Origin: Treponema sp. UBA3649
GTDB lineage: Bacteria > Spirochaetota > Spirochaetia > Treponematales > Treponemataceae
NCBI GenBank assembly: GCA_002373325.1
Contig: DFKI01000168.1
Coordinates: 1-46,680, forward strand
Direction of reading: 5' to 3'
DNA: 46,680 nucleotides
In this document: positions 31,959-39,485 of the stretch, piece by piece
Numbering within the stretch: the first letter of the stretch is position 1
Layout: each line of letters opens with the position of its first letter
Notes under the pieces: model-generated
What the model was told of the DNA's origin: nothing
The model's database searches: none
The model's input: only the letters and a program-made list of their open reading frames with translations
Made by a program: the position numbers and the translations under genes

Positions 31959-33227
31959 TTATTTCTTTTCCCGCACGAGCAGTTTGGAGACGAGGGCGCA
32001 AATCCATTTGTAGATGAACGCAAGAAGAATTGTTCCTGCGAGAACCGCGACAAGATAAAGGGCAAGGTTGTAGCGACCCGCCTTGTAGATTGGTGTGGGC
32101 TGCCATGAGGATCCCTTCGCGTAAATCAGGAAGCGGAAGGCTGTGATTGCAATCAGGTTCATCATGTATGTCTCAAGGGAGATTTTTCCGAAAAAGCGGC
32201 TCACCGGATTCGATGCCCTGTACTTTAGCATGACGGTAAAAAGGAGGATTGTGAAAATCATGCTGAACGGAATCTGGCAGAAATATGTCGCGATTTTCTT
32301 TGCGATGTCAGGTCCGTTTCCGCTGTATTCCGTCCAGTAGCCGAACTTCCACTGTCCCAGTCCCGCAATCATGTAGAGGACGGCGGTCACGACAATCACC
32401 GCGAGAAGCTTCACCCAGTAGAGTTTTTTGAACCATGTGCGGATTTTATTTTCAAAGCGTGCGAAAATCATTCCGATGAAAAGGGCAGGGGCTGAGTTCA
32501 CCCACCATTCGCCTGAGATGAGGAGAACTTTCTGCTGCATCCACCATTGGGGCTTGAACTCGGGATGTTGTCCGATCCACCAGTTCTTCGGTCCCGCCCA
32601 CCAGGCAAAATGTCCGTTCATGCAGAAAATCATTCCGAGCGCGATGATTACAAGTGCCATTAGTCCGAAGCAGATTTTTTGATTTTTGATGTGCTTGAAA
32701 ATCAGGTAGAAGGCGACGTACAAAATGCCAGCAATCACCGGGTACCATGCGTACTCGTTCATCATCGTAAGTCCGAGCAGATTCGTAATCCACTGTGCGG
32801 CGGGAAATCTCTCACCCATTGCGAACCGGAAGATTCCGTAAATGACTATGCTCACGTAGTAGGGAATGACGAGGCCCTTCACCACGCGTTTTTTCAAAAA
32901 GGTCTTGAGGTAGCCGGGTTTGGTCTCAAGGCTCTTAATCAGTCCGTAGCCCGAGCAGAAAAAGAAAATCGCGACGAAAAGATATCCCGCGTTTACAAAG
33001 AGTGCAATCTCTCCCGCCTTTCCGTGTCCTCCGTTCGCCAACTGAAACGCACCTTCCTGGGAGACATGGTGCAGAATCACACCGAGGGCAGCGAATCCGC
33101 GAAGTGATTTCGTAATCTCAAGCGACGTGGAATCCTCATGGAACTGCGTGCTCCTGAATCCCGCGAATTTTCCTCCCCAAATCAAAAGCAAGATGCAAAG
33201 TCCGTAGACCGCATAAGTCAAATACAT
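31959..33227 (-). CDS. Membrane acyltransferase (acyltransferase 3 family)
   Basis: A 422-residue integral membrane protein with about ten helices. The family signature is near the N-terminus: KSLRGFAALGVILHH with the catalytic-type His, then AIFFFCSGYGL. Members transfer acyl groups to the sugars of surface polysaccharides or glycolipids (OafA type). GGAGG lies 6 nt before the ATG at 33227. It heads a minus-strand operon with a 38-residue membrane protein and two exported proteins, which suggests a joint role in modifying an envelope component. Confidence 0.88.
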   Translation of the reverse strand: MYLTYAVYGLCILLLIWGGKFAGFRSTQFHEDSTSLEITKSLRGFAALGVILHHVSQEGAFQLANGGHGKAGEIALFVNAGYLFVAIFFFCSGYGLIKSLETKPGYLKTFLKKRVVKGLVIPYYVSIVIYGIFRFAMGERFPAAQWITNLLGLTMMNEYAWYPVIAGILYVAFYLIFKHIKNQKICFGLMALVIIALGMIFCMNGHFAWWAGPKNWWIGQHPEFKPQWWMQQKVLLISGEWWVNSAPALFIGMIFARFENKIRTWFKKLYWVKLLAVIVVTAVLYMIAGLGQWKFGYWTEYSGNGPDIAKKIATYFCQIPFSMIFTILLFTVMLKYRASNPVSRFFGKISLETYMMNLIAITAFRFLIYAKGSSWQPTPIYKAGRYNLALYLVAVLAGTILLAFIYKWICALVSKLLVREKK

Positions 33228-33273
33228 AAAATCCTCCGTTTGTCCTAAGGAACCTCTGATTAATTCAGAATGA

Positions 33274-33356
33274 TGTCATTATCGGGCTTGACCCGATAAT
33301 CTATTTATTTGCATTATAAGTGTTTACAGATTGCCGGGTCAAGCCCGGCAATGACA
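33274..33356 (-). repeat. 83-bp double-hairpin palindromic element, copy 2
   Basis: The reverse complement aligns with copy 1 (25970-26052) over 83 bp without gaps. The hairpin ends are identical except for one base pair of the GC-rich stem, A-T in copy 1 and G-C here. The middle nine or so bases differ. It lies between the acyltransferase start and the HAD gene end. Confidence 0.93.
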
Positions 33357-33409
33357 CGATACAAAAAATCAACGTTTGTCCTAATTATCCATTATAAATT
33401 CACTCTTGT

Positions 33410-33437
33410 CAATTCTCATTCCTCACCTCTAAACTCC
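33410..33437. repeat. Degenerate heptad tract at the HAD gene 3' end
   Basis: Four heptamers (CAATTCT, CATTCCT, CACCTCT, AAACTCC) end one base before the minus-strand HAD stop codon (33439-33441). Confidence 0.55.
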
Positions 33438-33438
33438 C

Positions 33439-34284
33439 TCAAAGCACGTACTTGTTGATGAAGTCTCCCACGCCGCTCTCGTCGTTCGTCTTTTCCGTCA
33501 CAAAGGCAGCCATGTCCTTGATTTCCTGAAGTCCGTTTTTCATGGCGATTCCGAATGTGCATTTTCTTATCATGCTCTCGTCGTTCATGCTGTCACCGAA
33601 TCCCATTGTCGTTCCGGGGGGAAGGCCGATGTGGTCCGAAAGCCAGCTGATTGCCTCGCCCTTGCCGCAGTCCGGTGGAAGAATCTCAAGGAAATATGGC
33701 TTTGAGATAAAGACGCTCGCCGTGTTTCCGAAATCAGCTTTGAGTGTGGCCTGCAATTTTTGAAGGAGGCCGGGATCTCCGGGGATAAGCATTTTTACGA
33801 ATCCGCGCTTCAAAAAATTTTCGTAGTCCGGAACCACGTTCAGTTTCAGATGGCACAAATCAGAGTCAAGCCTTGTCCATTCCGTCGCCTCTTCCGTGTG
33901 GATTGTGTCGGGGTCGTACACTTCGCTTACAAGTCCCACTTCCTTCGCGCGTCGGTTGGCGTGCAAAAGAATGTCCGCCGAGACTGTCCTTGAGTATATT
34001 CTCTTTCTCTCGTGCATGTCGAACACAGAGCATCCGTTCACAGCGATTATGTATCTTCCTGCCTGCATCCCCGCAATCTCAAGCCGTCTTACGAATGGAA
34101 GAATCGCATCTTCCGCACGTCCCGAGCAGAGTACGACGTAGATTCCGAGAGCCGCAGCCCTTCGCAACGCATGCACAGTTTCATCACTTATCTGCTGGTG
34201 AGAGTCAAGGAGCGTGTCGTCCAAATCCAGCGCGATTAATTTTGCGGGAAGCTTTCCCTTGGGCATCTCATTTTCCTTTGCCAT
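33439..34284 (-). CDS. HAD-superfamily phosphatase (Cof-type)
   Basis: A 281-residue cytoplasmic HAD hydrolase with a C2B cap, as in Cof/YidA sugar-phosphate phosphatases. The nucleophile motif ALDLDDTLLD is near residue 20, motif II is LCSGR, and motif IV GFGDSMNDESMI is near residue 230. GGAGG lies 7 nt before the ATG. Substrate unknown; relatives dephosphorylate sugar phosphates or flavin nucleotides. It lies 33 nt downstream of the unknown gene on the same strand. Confidence 0.9.
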   Translation of the reverse strand: MAKENEMPKGKLPAKLIALDLDDTLLDSHQQISDETVHALRRAAALGIYVVLCSGRAEDAILPFVRRLEIAGMQAGRYIIAVNGCSVFDMHERKRIYSRTVSADILLHANRRAKEVGLVSEVYDPDTIHTEEATEWTRLDSDLCHLKLNVVPDYENFLKRGFVKMLIPGDPGLLQKLQATLKADFGNTASVFISKPYFLEILPPDCGKGEAISWLSDHIGLPPGTTMGFGDSMNDESMIRKCTFGIAMKNGLQEIKDMAAFVTEKTNDESGVGDFINKYVL

Positions 34285-34317
34285 GTCTATTCCTCCACAA
34301 GCTTGAATCCTTCCGCC

Positions 34318-35052
34318 TCAATTTTTTTCCAGTGAGATTATGGTCCAATCTGTCTCCGGCTTTATGGCGACGAAACTGGAGAGAAGCTCGTCCTGCAGAT
34401 TCTTCCAAATTTTTGGAATGTCGTTCTTCGCCCTGAAACCGAGTGTGTCAAAAATCATCTTGACGTCATCCCTGCTGCGGCAATATTTTATGAGCTTCTG
34501 TGGGGCTGCCTTGTAGAGCGTGGATGAGAGATGTACACAGAACGGCTCAAGGAAAATCTGCATGGACTTGTCGCCTTTGTAGAATTTCGGGTTTAGTTTT
34601 TCAACTCTGTCCTTCGTGGTGAATTTTTTGAAATCCTCAGTCTCCCCGACATTGAGCGCGATTCTCGACCTCTCGTTTTCCATCGCGTTTGAGATTATGG
34701 AGCCGTTGAAAAGAAATGACCTCTCCCCCTTGAAAAGCTGGTACGTGAATTCCGAGTTCTCGTCAAGGTAGATTGCAGAGTCCTCGTCGCTTTCCCAGAA
34801 GATTCGGTTTGCGCCCTGATTTTTCAGCCTGGAGATTGCAAGTCCCAGAGGAGTGCCGTCGCTTAGGATTTCATCGGTGCCGAGCCTATGCCCCTTTTTG
34901 TCCGTGAAGAAAAAAAATCCCCTGCCGTTCTCATCTATGGAAAGATTGAATGTCGCGTCCGAAAGTTCCGTGTCGTTTTCGTAAAAGTTCGTCCCAAAGC
35001 TTGTGTTCTGCCACAGCTCCGTTATTTTTTTTAAAGAAAGTTCCTTTTGCAT
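34318..35052 (-). CDS. Protein of unknown function
   Basis: A 244-residue soluble protein with no recognised family, signal peptide or membrane segment. It is rich in Asp, Glu, Lys and aromatic residues, with a probable alpha/beta fold. A stretch near residue 200 (KYCRSRDDVKMIFDTLGF) looks like a helical motif. There is no Shine-Dalgarno: a TAGATT box lies 6 nt before the ATG, so it may be leaderless. It is divergent from the CYTH gene and upstream of the HAD gene. ORF length and codon use support a real gene. Confidence 0.65.
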   Translation of the reverse strand: MQKELSLKKITELWQNTSFGTNFYENDTELSDATFNLSIDENGRGFFFFTDKKGHRLGTDEILSDGTPLGLAISRLKNQGANRIFWESDEDSAIYLDENSEFTYQLFKGERSFLFNGSIISNAMENERSRIALNVGETEDFKKFTTKDRVEKLNPKFYKGDKSMQIFLEPFCVHLSSTLYKAAPQKLIKYCRSRDDVKMIFDTLGFRAKNDIPKIWKNLQDELLSSFVAIKPETDWTIISLEKN

Positions 35053-35058
35053 GAAAAA

Positions 35059-35088
35059 AATCTACCATATATAAGATGTTTTGTGCAA
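35059..35088 (-). promoter_or_regulatory. Promoter of the unknown gene, 6 nt before its ATG
   Basis: TTGCAC (35088-35083), 18-bp spacer, TAGATT (35064-35059), then 6 nt to the ATG at 35052. Confidence 0.45.
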
Positions 35089-35156
35089 GTCCGAATCTGC
35101 GTAATTCTGTAACCTCCTTCCCTCGCGTTTGTTTTATCTTCAGAAAGTTTTCTTGC

Positions 35157-35185
35157 TTGATATTAGTTGCGTTTCGCTGTACAAT
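35157..35185 (+). promoter_or_regulatory. Promoter of the CYTH gene, 6 nt before its ATG
   Basis: TTGATA (35157-35162), 17-bp spacer, TACAAT (35180-35185), then 6 nt to the ATG at 35192. No Shine-Dalgarno is present. Confidence 0.65.
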
Positions 35186-35191
35186 ATCAGT

Positions 35192-35806
35192 ATGACGGAA
35201 ATTGAACTTAAGGCTCACGTTGATGACCGCAAGGCACTGACGGAAACATTGGACAAAATCGCCTCTTACCAGGGATGTCTTGTCAGGGACGACTGCTACT
35301 GGGGCATGAAGGCAAAAAAAGGAAAGAAACTCAGAATCAGGCGGGAGAGCGGATGGCCGAATGATTCCCGAAAGACTGAGCCTCGCACCATCGTCACGTA
35401 CAAGCACAAGGAAGTCCGCACGGATTCCAACGGATGCAGCATTGAGGTCAACGACGAGAAGGAGGGGTCCATTTCCAGCGCCGTTCCCCTTGAGTTTTTT
35501 CTAAGGGAAAACGGATTTGAAGTCCTGCAGAAAAAGCACAAGGAAGTGATGGAGTGGACCATGACACTGGATGACGGTGACGGTTCAAAAAAGATTTCCG
35601 TGAATCTTGAGCTCTGCACTGTTCCTCCGCTGGGAGATTTCCTTGAGATAGAGATTCTTGCGGATGACCCGGATGAGAACTTGATTTCAATCTATCAGTC
35701 AAAACTTGAGGAGATTCTTGACATGACGGGAATCCCCCGGGAAAAGATTGAGAGAAGATACTATAACGACATGCTGAGAGAGGTCAGGGGAGAAAATCCC
35801 AACTGA
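35192..35806 (+). CDS. CYTH-domain protein (triphosphatase or class IV cyclase)
   Basis: A 204-residue protein of the CYTH (triphosphate tunnel) superfamily. The start ExExK-type motif TEIELKAHV is followed by KLRIRRE, TYKHKE, a later VNLELCTV and FLEIEIL, the charged strands that line the tunnel. Members include CyaB-type class IV adenylate cyclases and thiamine or inorganic triphosphatases; these cannot be separated by eye. It begins 6 nt after a TACAAT box with no Shine-Dalgarno, so it is a leaderless candidate. A longer frame from 35129 would precede the promoter. Confidence 0.87.
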   Translation: MTEIELKAHVDDRKALTETLDKIASYQGCLVRDDCYWGMKAKKGKKLRIRRESGWPNDSRKTEPRTIVTYKHKEVRTDSNGCSIEVNDEKEGSISSAVPLEFFLRENGFEVLQKKHKEVMEWTMTLDDGDGSKKISVNLELCTVPPLGDFLEIEILADDPDENLISIYQSKLEEILDMTGIPREKIERRYYNDMLREVRGENPN

Positions 35807-35834
35807 TTCTAACTTAAAAAAAGGAGTGTTTATT

Positions 35835-36695
35835 ATGAAGAAAAGATTTTTTGGAGCGCTGGCTTTTTCGCTCGTCATTTTGATTACGGGATGCACGACA
35901 TCCGACGGATTCGCCTTTTTGGGTTCCGTGGCCGAGGCTGTGGGAGATGACAGTACTGCAAGTGCTTTCAACAGCATATCAAAGGCAACCGAGGAAATCA
36001 CCCCGGAAAACGAGTATTACATCGGTCGCTCTGTCGCGGCGAACATACTCACCAACTACAAGACTTACTCAAGTCCACGGTTGGAATCGTATCTCAACAA
36101 AATCTGTCAGGCCCTTGTTTTGAATTCCGAAAATCCTGATTCCTACAACGGGTATCATGTGAAAATCCTGGACAGCGGGGAAGTGAACGCATTCTCCACG
36201 TCAGGAGGACACATATTGATTACCAGGGGACTCATTGAGTGCGCGAACTCGGAGGACGGACTTGCCGCGGTGGTAGCTCATGAAATCGGGCACATACAGC
36301 TTAAGCACAGTCTCAAATCAATCAAGTCAAGCAGATTCTCCTCTGCTCTGAAGGCTACTGCAAGTGCGGTCATGGCAACGGAACTGGACGGAATGGTCGG
36401 TGATGTCATGGGAAGCATGTTGAAGAGCGGATATTCACAGACCCAGGAATACGATGCCGATGAGATGGCCCTTACCCTGATGGCATCCGCCGGATATAAG
36501 CCCGCAGCAATGCTCGACATTTTGAATCAGATGCAGATTCTTGAGTCCATCCCGTCATCTGCCGGGGGTATGTTCAAGACACATCCGAGCGCCAAAAAAA
36601 GAATTGCGAATGTCCGTCTCGCCATGAAATCCGTAGAGATTCCTGAGGACACAAGCTCCTTCAGAAGGGACCGCTACAGGGACGAGACAAAATAG
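35835..36695 (+). CDS. M48-family metalloprotease lipoprotein
   Basis: A 286-residue lipoprotein: signal peptide ending in the lipobox LITGC (Cys20), then an M48 (Oma1/BepA-like) peptidase domain. The zinc motif HEIGH lies in VAHEIGHIQLKH and the third ligand in EYDADEMAL. BepA-type proteases degrade or assist misassembled outer-membrane proteins in the periplasm, a plausible role here. The start at 35835 is preferred because AAGGAG lies 8 nt upstream; the GTG at 35826 overlaps that site. A terminator follows directly. Confidence 0.92.
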   Translation: MKKRFFGALAFSLVILITGCTTSDGFAFLGSVAEAVGDDSTASAFNSISKATEEITPENEYYIGRSVAANILTNYKTYSSPRLESYLNKICQALVLNSENPDSYNGYHVKILDSGEVNAFSTSGGHILITRGLIECANSEDGLAAVVAHEIGHIQLKHSLKSIKSSRFSSALKATASAVMATELDGMVGDVMGSMLKSGYSQTQEYDADEMALTLMASAGYKPAAMLDILNQMQILESIPSSAGGMFKTHPSAKKRIANVRLAMKSVEIPEDTSSFRRDRYRDETK

Positions 36696-36736
36696 AGCAA
36701 AAAAAGAGGGGCTGCCGTAAATGACAACCCCTTTTT
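36696..36736. terminator. Bidirectional terminator between the M48 gene and cysK
   Basis: GGGGCTG and CAACCCC pair with one mismatch, flanked by an A tract on the left and TTTTT on the right. It can end transcription of the M48 gene and, on the other strand, of cysK. Confidence 0.8.
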
Positions 36737-36772
36737 GAGTTATGAACAGGACTCTGTAAAATCCGTCAGTCC

Positions 36773-37708
36773 TTAGTCCTGGAAAAGCGGAGTTGAGAGG
36801 TATCTGTCTCCTGTGTCTGGCAGAAGCACTACGATGGTCTTTCCCTCGTTCTCGCTCTTTTTAGCCTCCTCCAATGCGGCCCAGAGAGCGGCTCCCGATG
36901 AGATTCCCACAAGGATTCCCTCGCTTTTTCCAATCAGCCTGCCAATCTCGAAGGCGTCCTCATTCTCCACCTTGTAGATTCCGTCGTAGATTTTTGTGTC
37001 CAGAGTTTTAGGGACAAAATTCGCTCCTATTCCCTGAATCTTGTGAGATCCTGCGTGTCCCTCAGAAAGAAGCGGGCTTGTAGCTGGCTCTACCGCATAG
37101 ACTTTTACCGAGGACTTTTTTTCCTTGAGATATTTTCCCACTCCCGAGAGAGTTCCTCCCGTACCGACTCCGGCTATGAAAACGTCAACCGAACCGTCGC
37201 TGTCCTTCCAGATTTCAGGTCCCGTTGTCTTGTAATGTGTCTCTGGGTTCACGGGATTCTCGAACTGACCCGGAATGAATGCTCCCGGCGTTGTTTTCAG
37301 AAGCTCCTCAGCCTTTTCCACGGCTCCCTTCATTCCCGCGCTCCCTTCTGTCAGGACAATTTCCGCACCATAAGCCTTGAGCAGGGCACGTCTTTCAACC
37401 GACATTGTTTCCGGCATTGTCAGGATGCAGCGAAGTCCATAGCTTGCCGCGACCGAAGCGAGTCCAATCCCCGTGTTTCCCGAAGTCGGCTCGATGATTA
37501 CGGAATTCGAGTTGATTTTTCCGGATTTGAATGCCTCCTCAATCATCGCCTTTCCGATTCTGTCCTTGACGCTTCCCGCCGGATTCAGGTACTCGAGCTT
37601 TGCAAGGACGCGCGCCTTGAGCTTGAATTTTTCTTCTATATTAGTAAGTTCCAAAAGCGGCGTGTTACCTACCAAATCCGTGACCTTTTTCGCTATTTTC
37701 TCTGCCAT
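36773..37708 (-). CDS. cysK: Cysteine synthase (O-acetylserine sulfhydrylase)
   Basis: A 311-residue PLP enzyme making cysteine from O-acetylserine and sulfide. The PLP lysine is in EYLNPAGSVKDRIG (about K45). The substrate loop EPTSGNTGIG, the phosphate-binding GTGGTLSG and the C-terminal GISSGAALWA are all intact. GGAGG lies 4 nt before the ATG. It has its own promoter, and no riboswitch-sized leader is seen (about 42 nt). Confidence 0.95.
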   Translation of the reverse strand: MAEKIAKKVTDLVGNTPLLELTNIEEKFKLKARVLAKLEYLNPAGSVKDRIGKAMIEEAFKSGKINSNSVIIEPTSGNTGIGLASVAASYGLRCILTMPETMSVERRALLKAYGAEIVLTEGSAGMKGAVEKAEELLKTTPGAFIPGQFENPVNPETHYKTTGPEIWKDSDGSVDVFIAGVGTGGTLSGVGKYLKEKKSSVKVYAVEPATSPLLSEGHAGSHKIQGIGANFVPKTLDTKIYDGIYKVENEDAFEIGRLIGKSEGILVGISSGAALWAALEEAKKSENEGKTIVVLLPDTGDRYLSTPLFQD

Positions 37709-37756
37709 GTTTCCTCCTGGATTTTGCTATAAATCCTATAATAAAACTATGTTTTT

Positions 37757-37785
37757 ATTTTATCACCACATCTTCTCTCTGTCAA
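37757..37785 (-). promoter_or_regulatory. Promoter of cysK
   Basis: TTGACA (37785-37780), a 17-bp spacer and TAAAAT (37762-37757) form a strong promoter about 42 nt upstream of the ATG. Confidence 0.7.
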
Positions 37786-37891
37786 GAAATATTTCCACGT
37801 TGATTTCGGGAATTCTTTTCTATAAAACAGAAAGGTAAGTGAAAATTTTTGAGAAAAAATATAAAAAAATTCCAAAAAAATAAAAAAGTAT

Positions 37892-37920
37892 TTGACAATG
37901 AAAATGCCTTGTATTATAAT
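37892..37920 (+). promoter_or_regulatory. Consensus promoter of the pentose ABC importer, with A tracts upstream
   Basis: TTGACA (37892-37897), 17-bp spacer, TATAAT (37915-37920): a perfect sigma-70 consensus. Four A tracts (6-7 A each, centred near 37856, 37866, 37877 and 37884) lie just upstream and could act as an UP element. Together with the cysK promoter and the operator-like site this accounts for the 304-bp gap 37709-38012. A 7-bp hairpin (37943-37962) lies in the leader. Confidence 0.85.
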
Positions 37921-37930
37921 ACGAGAAAAG

Positions 37931-37943
37931 GCTAATCGTTTGG
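37931..37943 (+). promoter_or_regulatory. LacI-type operator-like site at the importer promoter
   Basis: The core AATCGTTTG (37934-37942) matches the LacI-family pattern AAnCGnTTG and lies at about +8 to +16 of the predicted transcript. The outer arms of the GH43 operators (GGC/GCC) are not preserved, so binding by the same regulator is less certain. Confidence 0.4.
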
Positions 37944-38012
37944 AGTGCATTTGACTGTGCTCTTTGGACGTTTTCCTTAAAAGAATTGGTTTTTCAAATT
38001 TAGGAGGCAAAA

Positions 38013-39317
38013 ATGAAAAAATCAAGGATTATTGCTGGTGCTGTGCTTTGTGCAGCTTTGGCAGGTTTTATGAGCTGCCAGAAGAATGAAGCTGGAAAGG
38101 CATCATCTGGAAAAGCATCTAGCAACAAGTTGGTTGTTTGGTCATTCACTGACGAGATCGAGGGATTCCTTAACAAGGAAGGCTATGGCTACAAGGCTAC
38201 TCACCCGGATGTAGAGATTGAGTACTCATTCACACCAACAGATCAGTTCCCAAGCAAGTTGGATCCCGTTTTGGCATCTGGAAACGGTGCTCCTGACGTA
38301 TTCGGTCTTGAGGACGCATTCGTTCGCAAATATGTTGAGTCTGGACTTCTTCTTGAGCTCGATGACCTCTATGCAGAAGTAAAGAACAAGGTTGCTGACT
38401 ATCCTGTAAAGGTTGGTAGCTACAACGGACACGTTTATGGTATGTCATGGCAGGTGGCTCCTGGTGCTCTCTTCTATCACAGAAGCCTTGCAAAGAAGTA
38501 CTGGGGAACAGATGATCCTGTAGAAGTACAGAAGAAGCTCTGTGACCTCGACACATTCATTGCTACAGCTCGTGAGCTCAAGAAGGCTTCCGATGGAAAG
38601 TGTAGAATCGTTTCTACAACTGGTGACCTCTTCATGCCTTACAAGGGTGCCCGCAAGCAGCCATGGGTTGTGAACAACAAGCTCGTTATCGATCCTGCTA
38701 TGGATCAGTACATGGAGATGTGCAAGCTCATGGAAAATGAGAAGCTTGCTGTTTCTGGTGTCGGACAGTGGTCAGAAGGTTGGTTCGCTGGTATGAACGG
38801 AACTCTTAAGGATGAGACTGGTGCAGACGTTGAGGTTATGTGCTACTTCCTCCCGACTTGGGGTCTCCACTATGTTCTTAAGACAAACGCTCCCAACACA
38901 TCTGGTGACTGGGCAATGTGCGCTGGTCCTGCTCCATACCGCTGGGGTGGTACATGGATTGCTGCATACAAGGGAACAAAGAATCCAGAGGCTGCTAAGG
39001 AGATGATCCGCTACATCGCAACAGATGACAACTTCCTTGAAGCATTGGCTAAGGAGTCTGGAGACGTTGTAAGCAACATCAATGTTCAGAACAAGATTAA
39101 GGATTCCTTCTCTGAGCCGTTCCTTGGTGGACAGAACCACTATGCACAGTTCTGCGAAATGGCAAAGACTGTTGACGGATCTCTTACTCAGGGAACCGAC
39201 CAGCAGATCGAGGCACTTTGGACAGAGACTGTAACTGCTTATGCAATGGGCGAAAAGGACAAAGATACTGCTTTGAAGGATTTCAAGGAGCAGGTTGCCA
39301 ATACAATGGGATTGTAA
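38013..39317 (+). CDS. Sugar ABC transporter substrate-binding lipoprotein
   Basis: A 434-residue family 1 (CUT1-type) solute-binding protein. Signal peptide with relaxed spirochaetal lipobox GFMSC (Cys22), then the two-lobed binding fold (KLVVWSFTDEIEG near the start, later PDVFGLEDAFVRKYVESG). Many Trp residues line the middle, as expected for oligosaccharide binding. AGGAGG lies 5 nt upstream of the ATG. Codon choice is noticeably more biased than in neighbours (AAG, CTC, GCT, GTT favoured), which fits very high expression. It is first of a three-gene importer operon. Xylo-oligosaccharide is inferred from the downstream genes. Confidence 0.92.
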   Translation: MKKSRIIAGAVLCAALAGFMSCQKNEAGKASSGKASSNKLVVWSFTDEIEGFLNKEGYGYKATHPDVEIEYSFTPTDQFPSKLDPVLASGNGAPDVFGLEDAFVRKYVESGLLLELDDLYAEVKNKVADYPVKVGSYNGHVYGMSWQVAPGALFYHRSLAKKYWGTDDPVEVQKKLCDLDTFIATARELKKASDGKCRIVSTTGDLFMPYKGARKQPWVVNNKLVIDPAMDQYMEMCKLMENEKLAVSGVGQWSEGWFAGMNGTLKDETGADVEVMCYFLPTWGLHYVLKTNAPNTSGDWAMCAGPAPYRWGGTWIAAYKGTKNPEAAKEMIRYIATDDNFLEALAKESGDVVSNINVQNKIKDSFSEPFLGGQNHYAQFCEMAKTVDGSLTQGTDQQIEALWTETVTAYAMGEKDKDTALKDFKEQVANTMGL

Positions 39318-39330
39318 TCCCGAATCTAAT

Positions 39331-39354
39331 GCGGTGTCCTGAAAGGGATGCCGT
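39331..39354 (+). other. Leader hairpin after the binding-protein gene
   Basis: Nine base pairs (39331-39339 with 39346-39354, three G-U) around a TGAAAG loop, just downstream of the binding-protein stop. It may stabilise the 3' end of the binding-protein mRNA. Confidence 0.5.
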
Positions 39355-39358
39355 ATTT

Positions 39359-39414
39359 AAAGCCGTGTGAAGGATTCTGTCTTTGTAAGATATCTCTTGC
39401 ACGGCTTTTTTTTT
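39359..39414 (+). terminator. Intra-operon terminator/attenuator between binding protein and permeases
   Basis: AAAGCCGTG (39359-39367) pairs with CACGGCTTT (39400-39408) and runs into nine T residues. Partial read-through would give much more binding protein than permease, a common ratio in ABC importers. Confidence 0.8.
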
Positions 39415-39485
39415 GAAAAAATTCAATTTTTTTCAGTCAGGATGGTCTGTTTTGTTCTGTCCGGACTTTCTAAGGAGGTTGCTGC

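Noticed and set aside
33873..34436. 187-residue frame opposite the HAD gene
   Set aside because: Arg/Pro/Ser-rich composition typical of antisense frames and no ribosome site.
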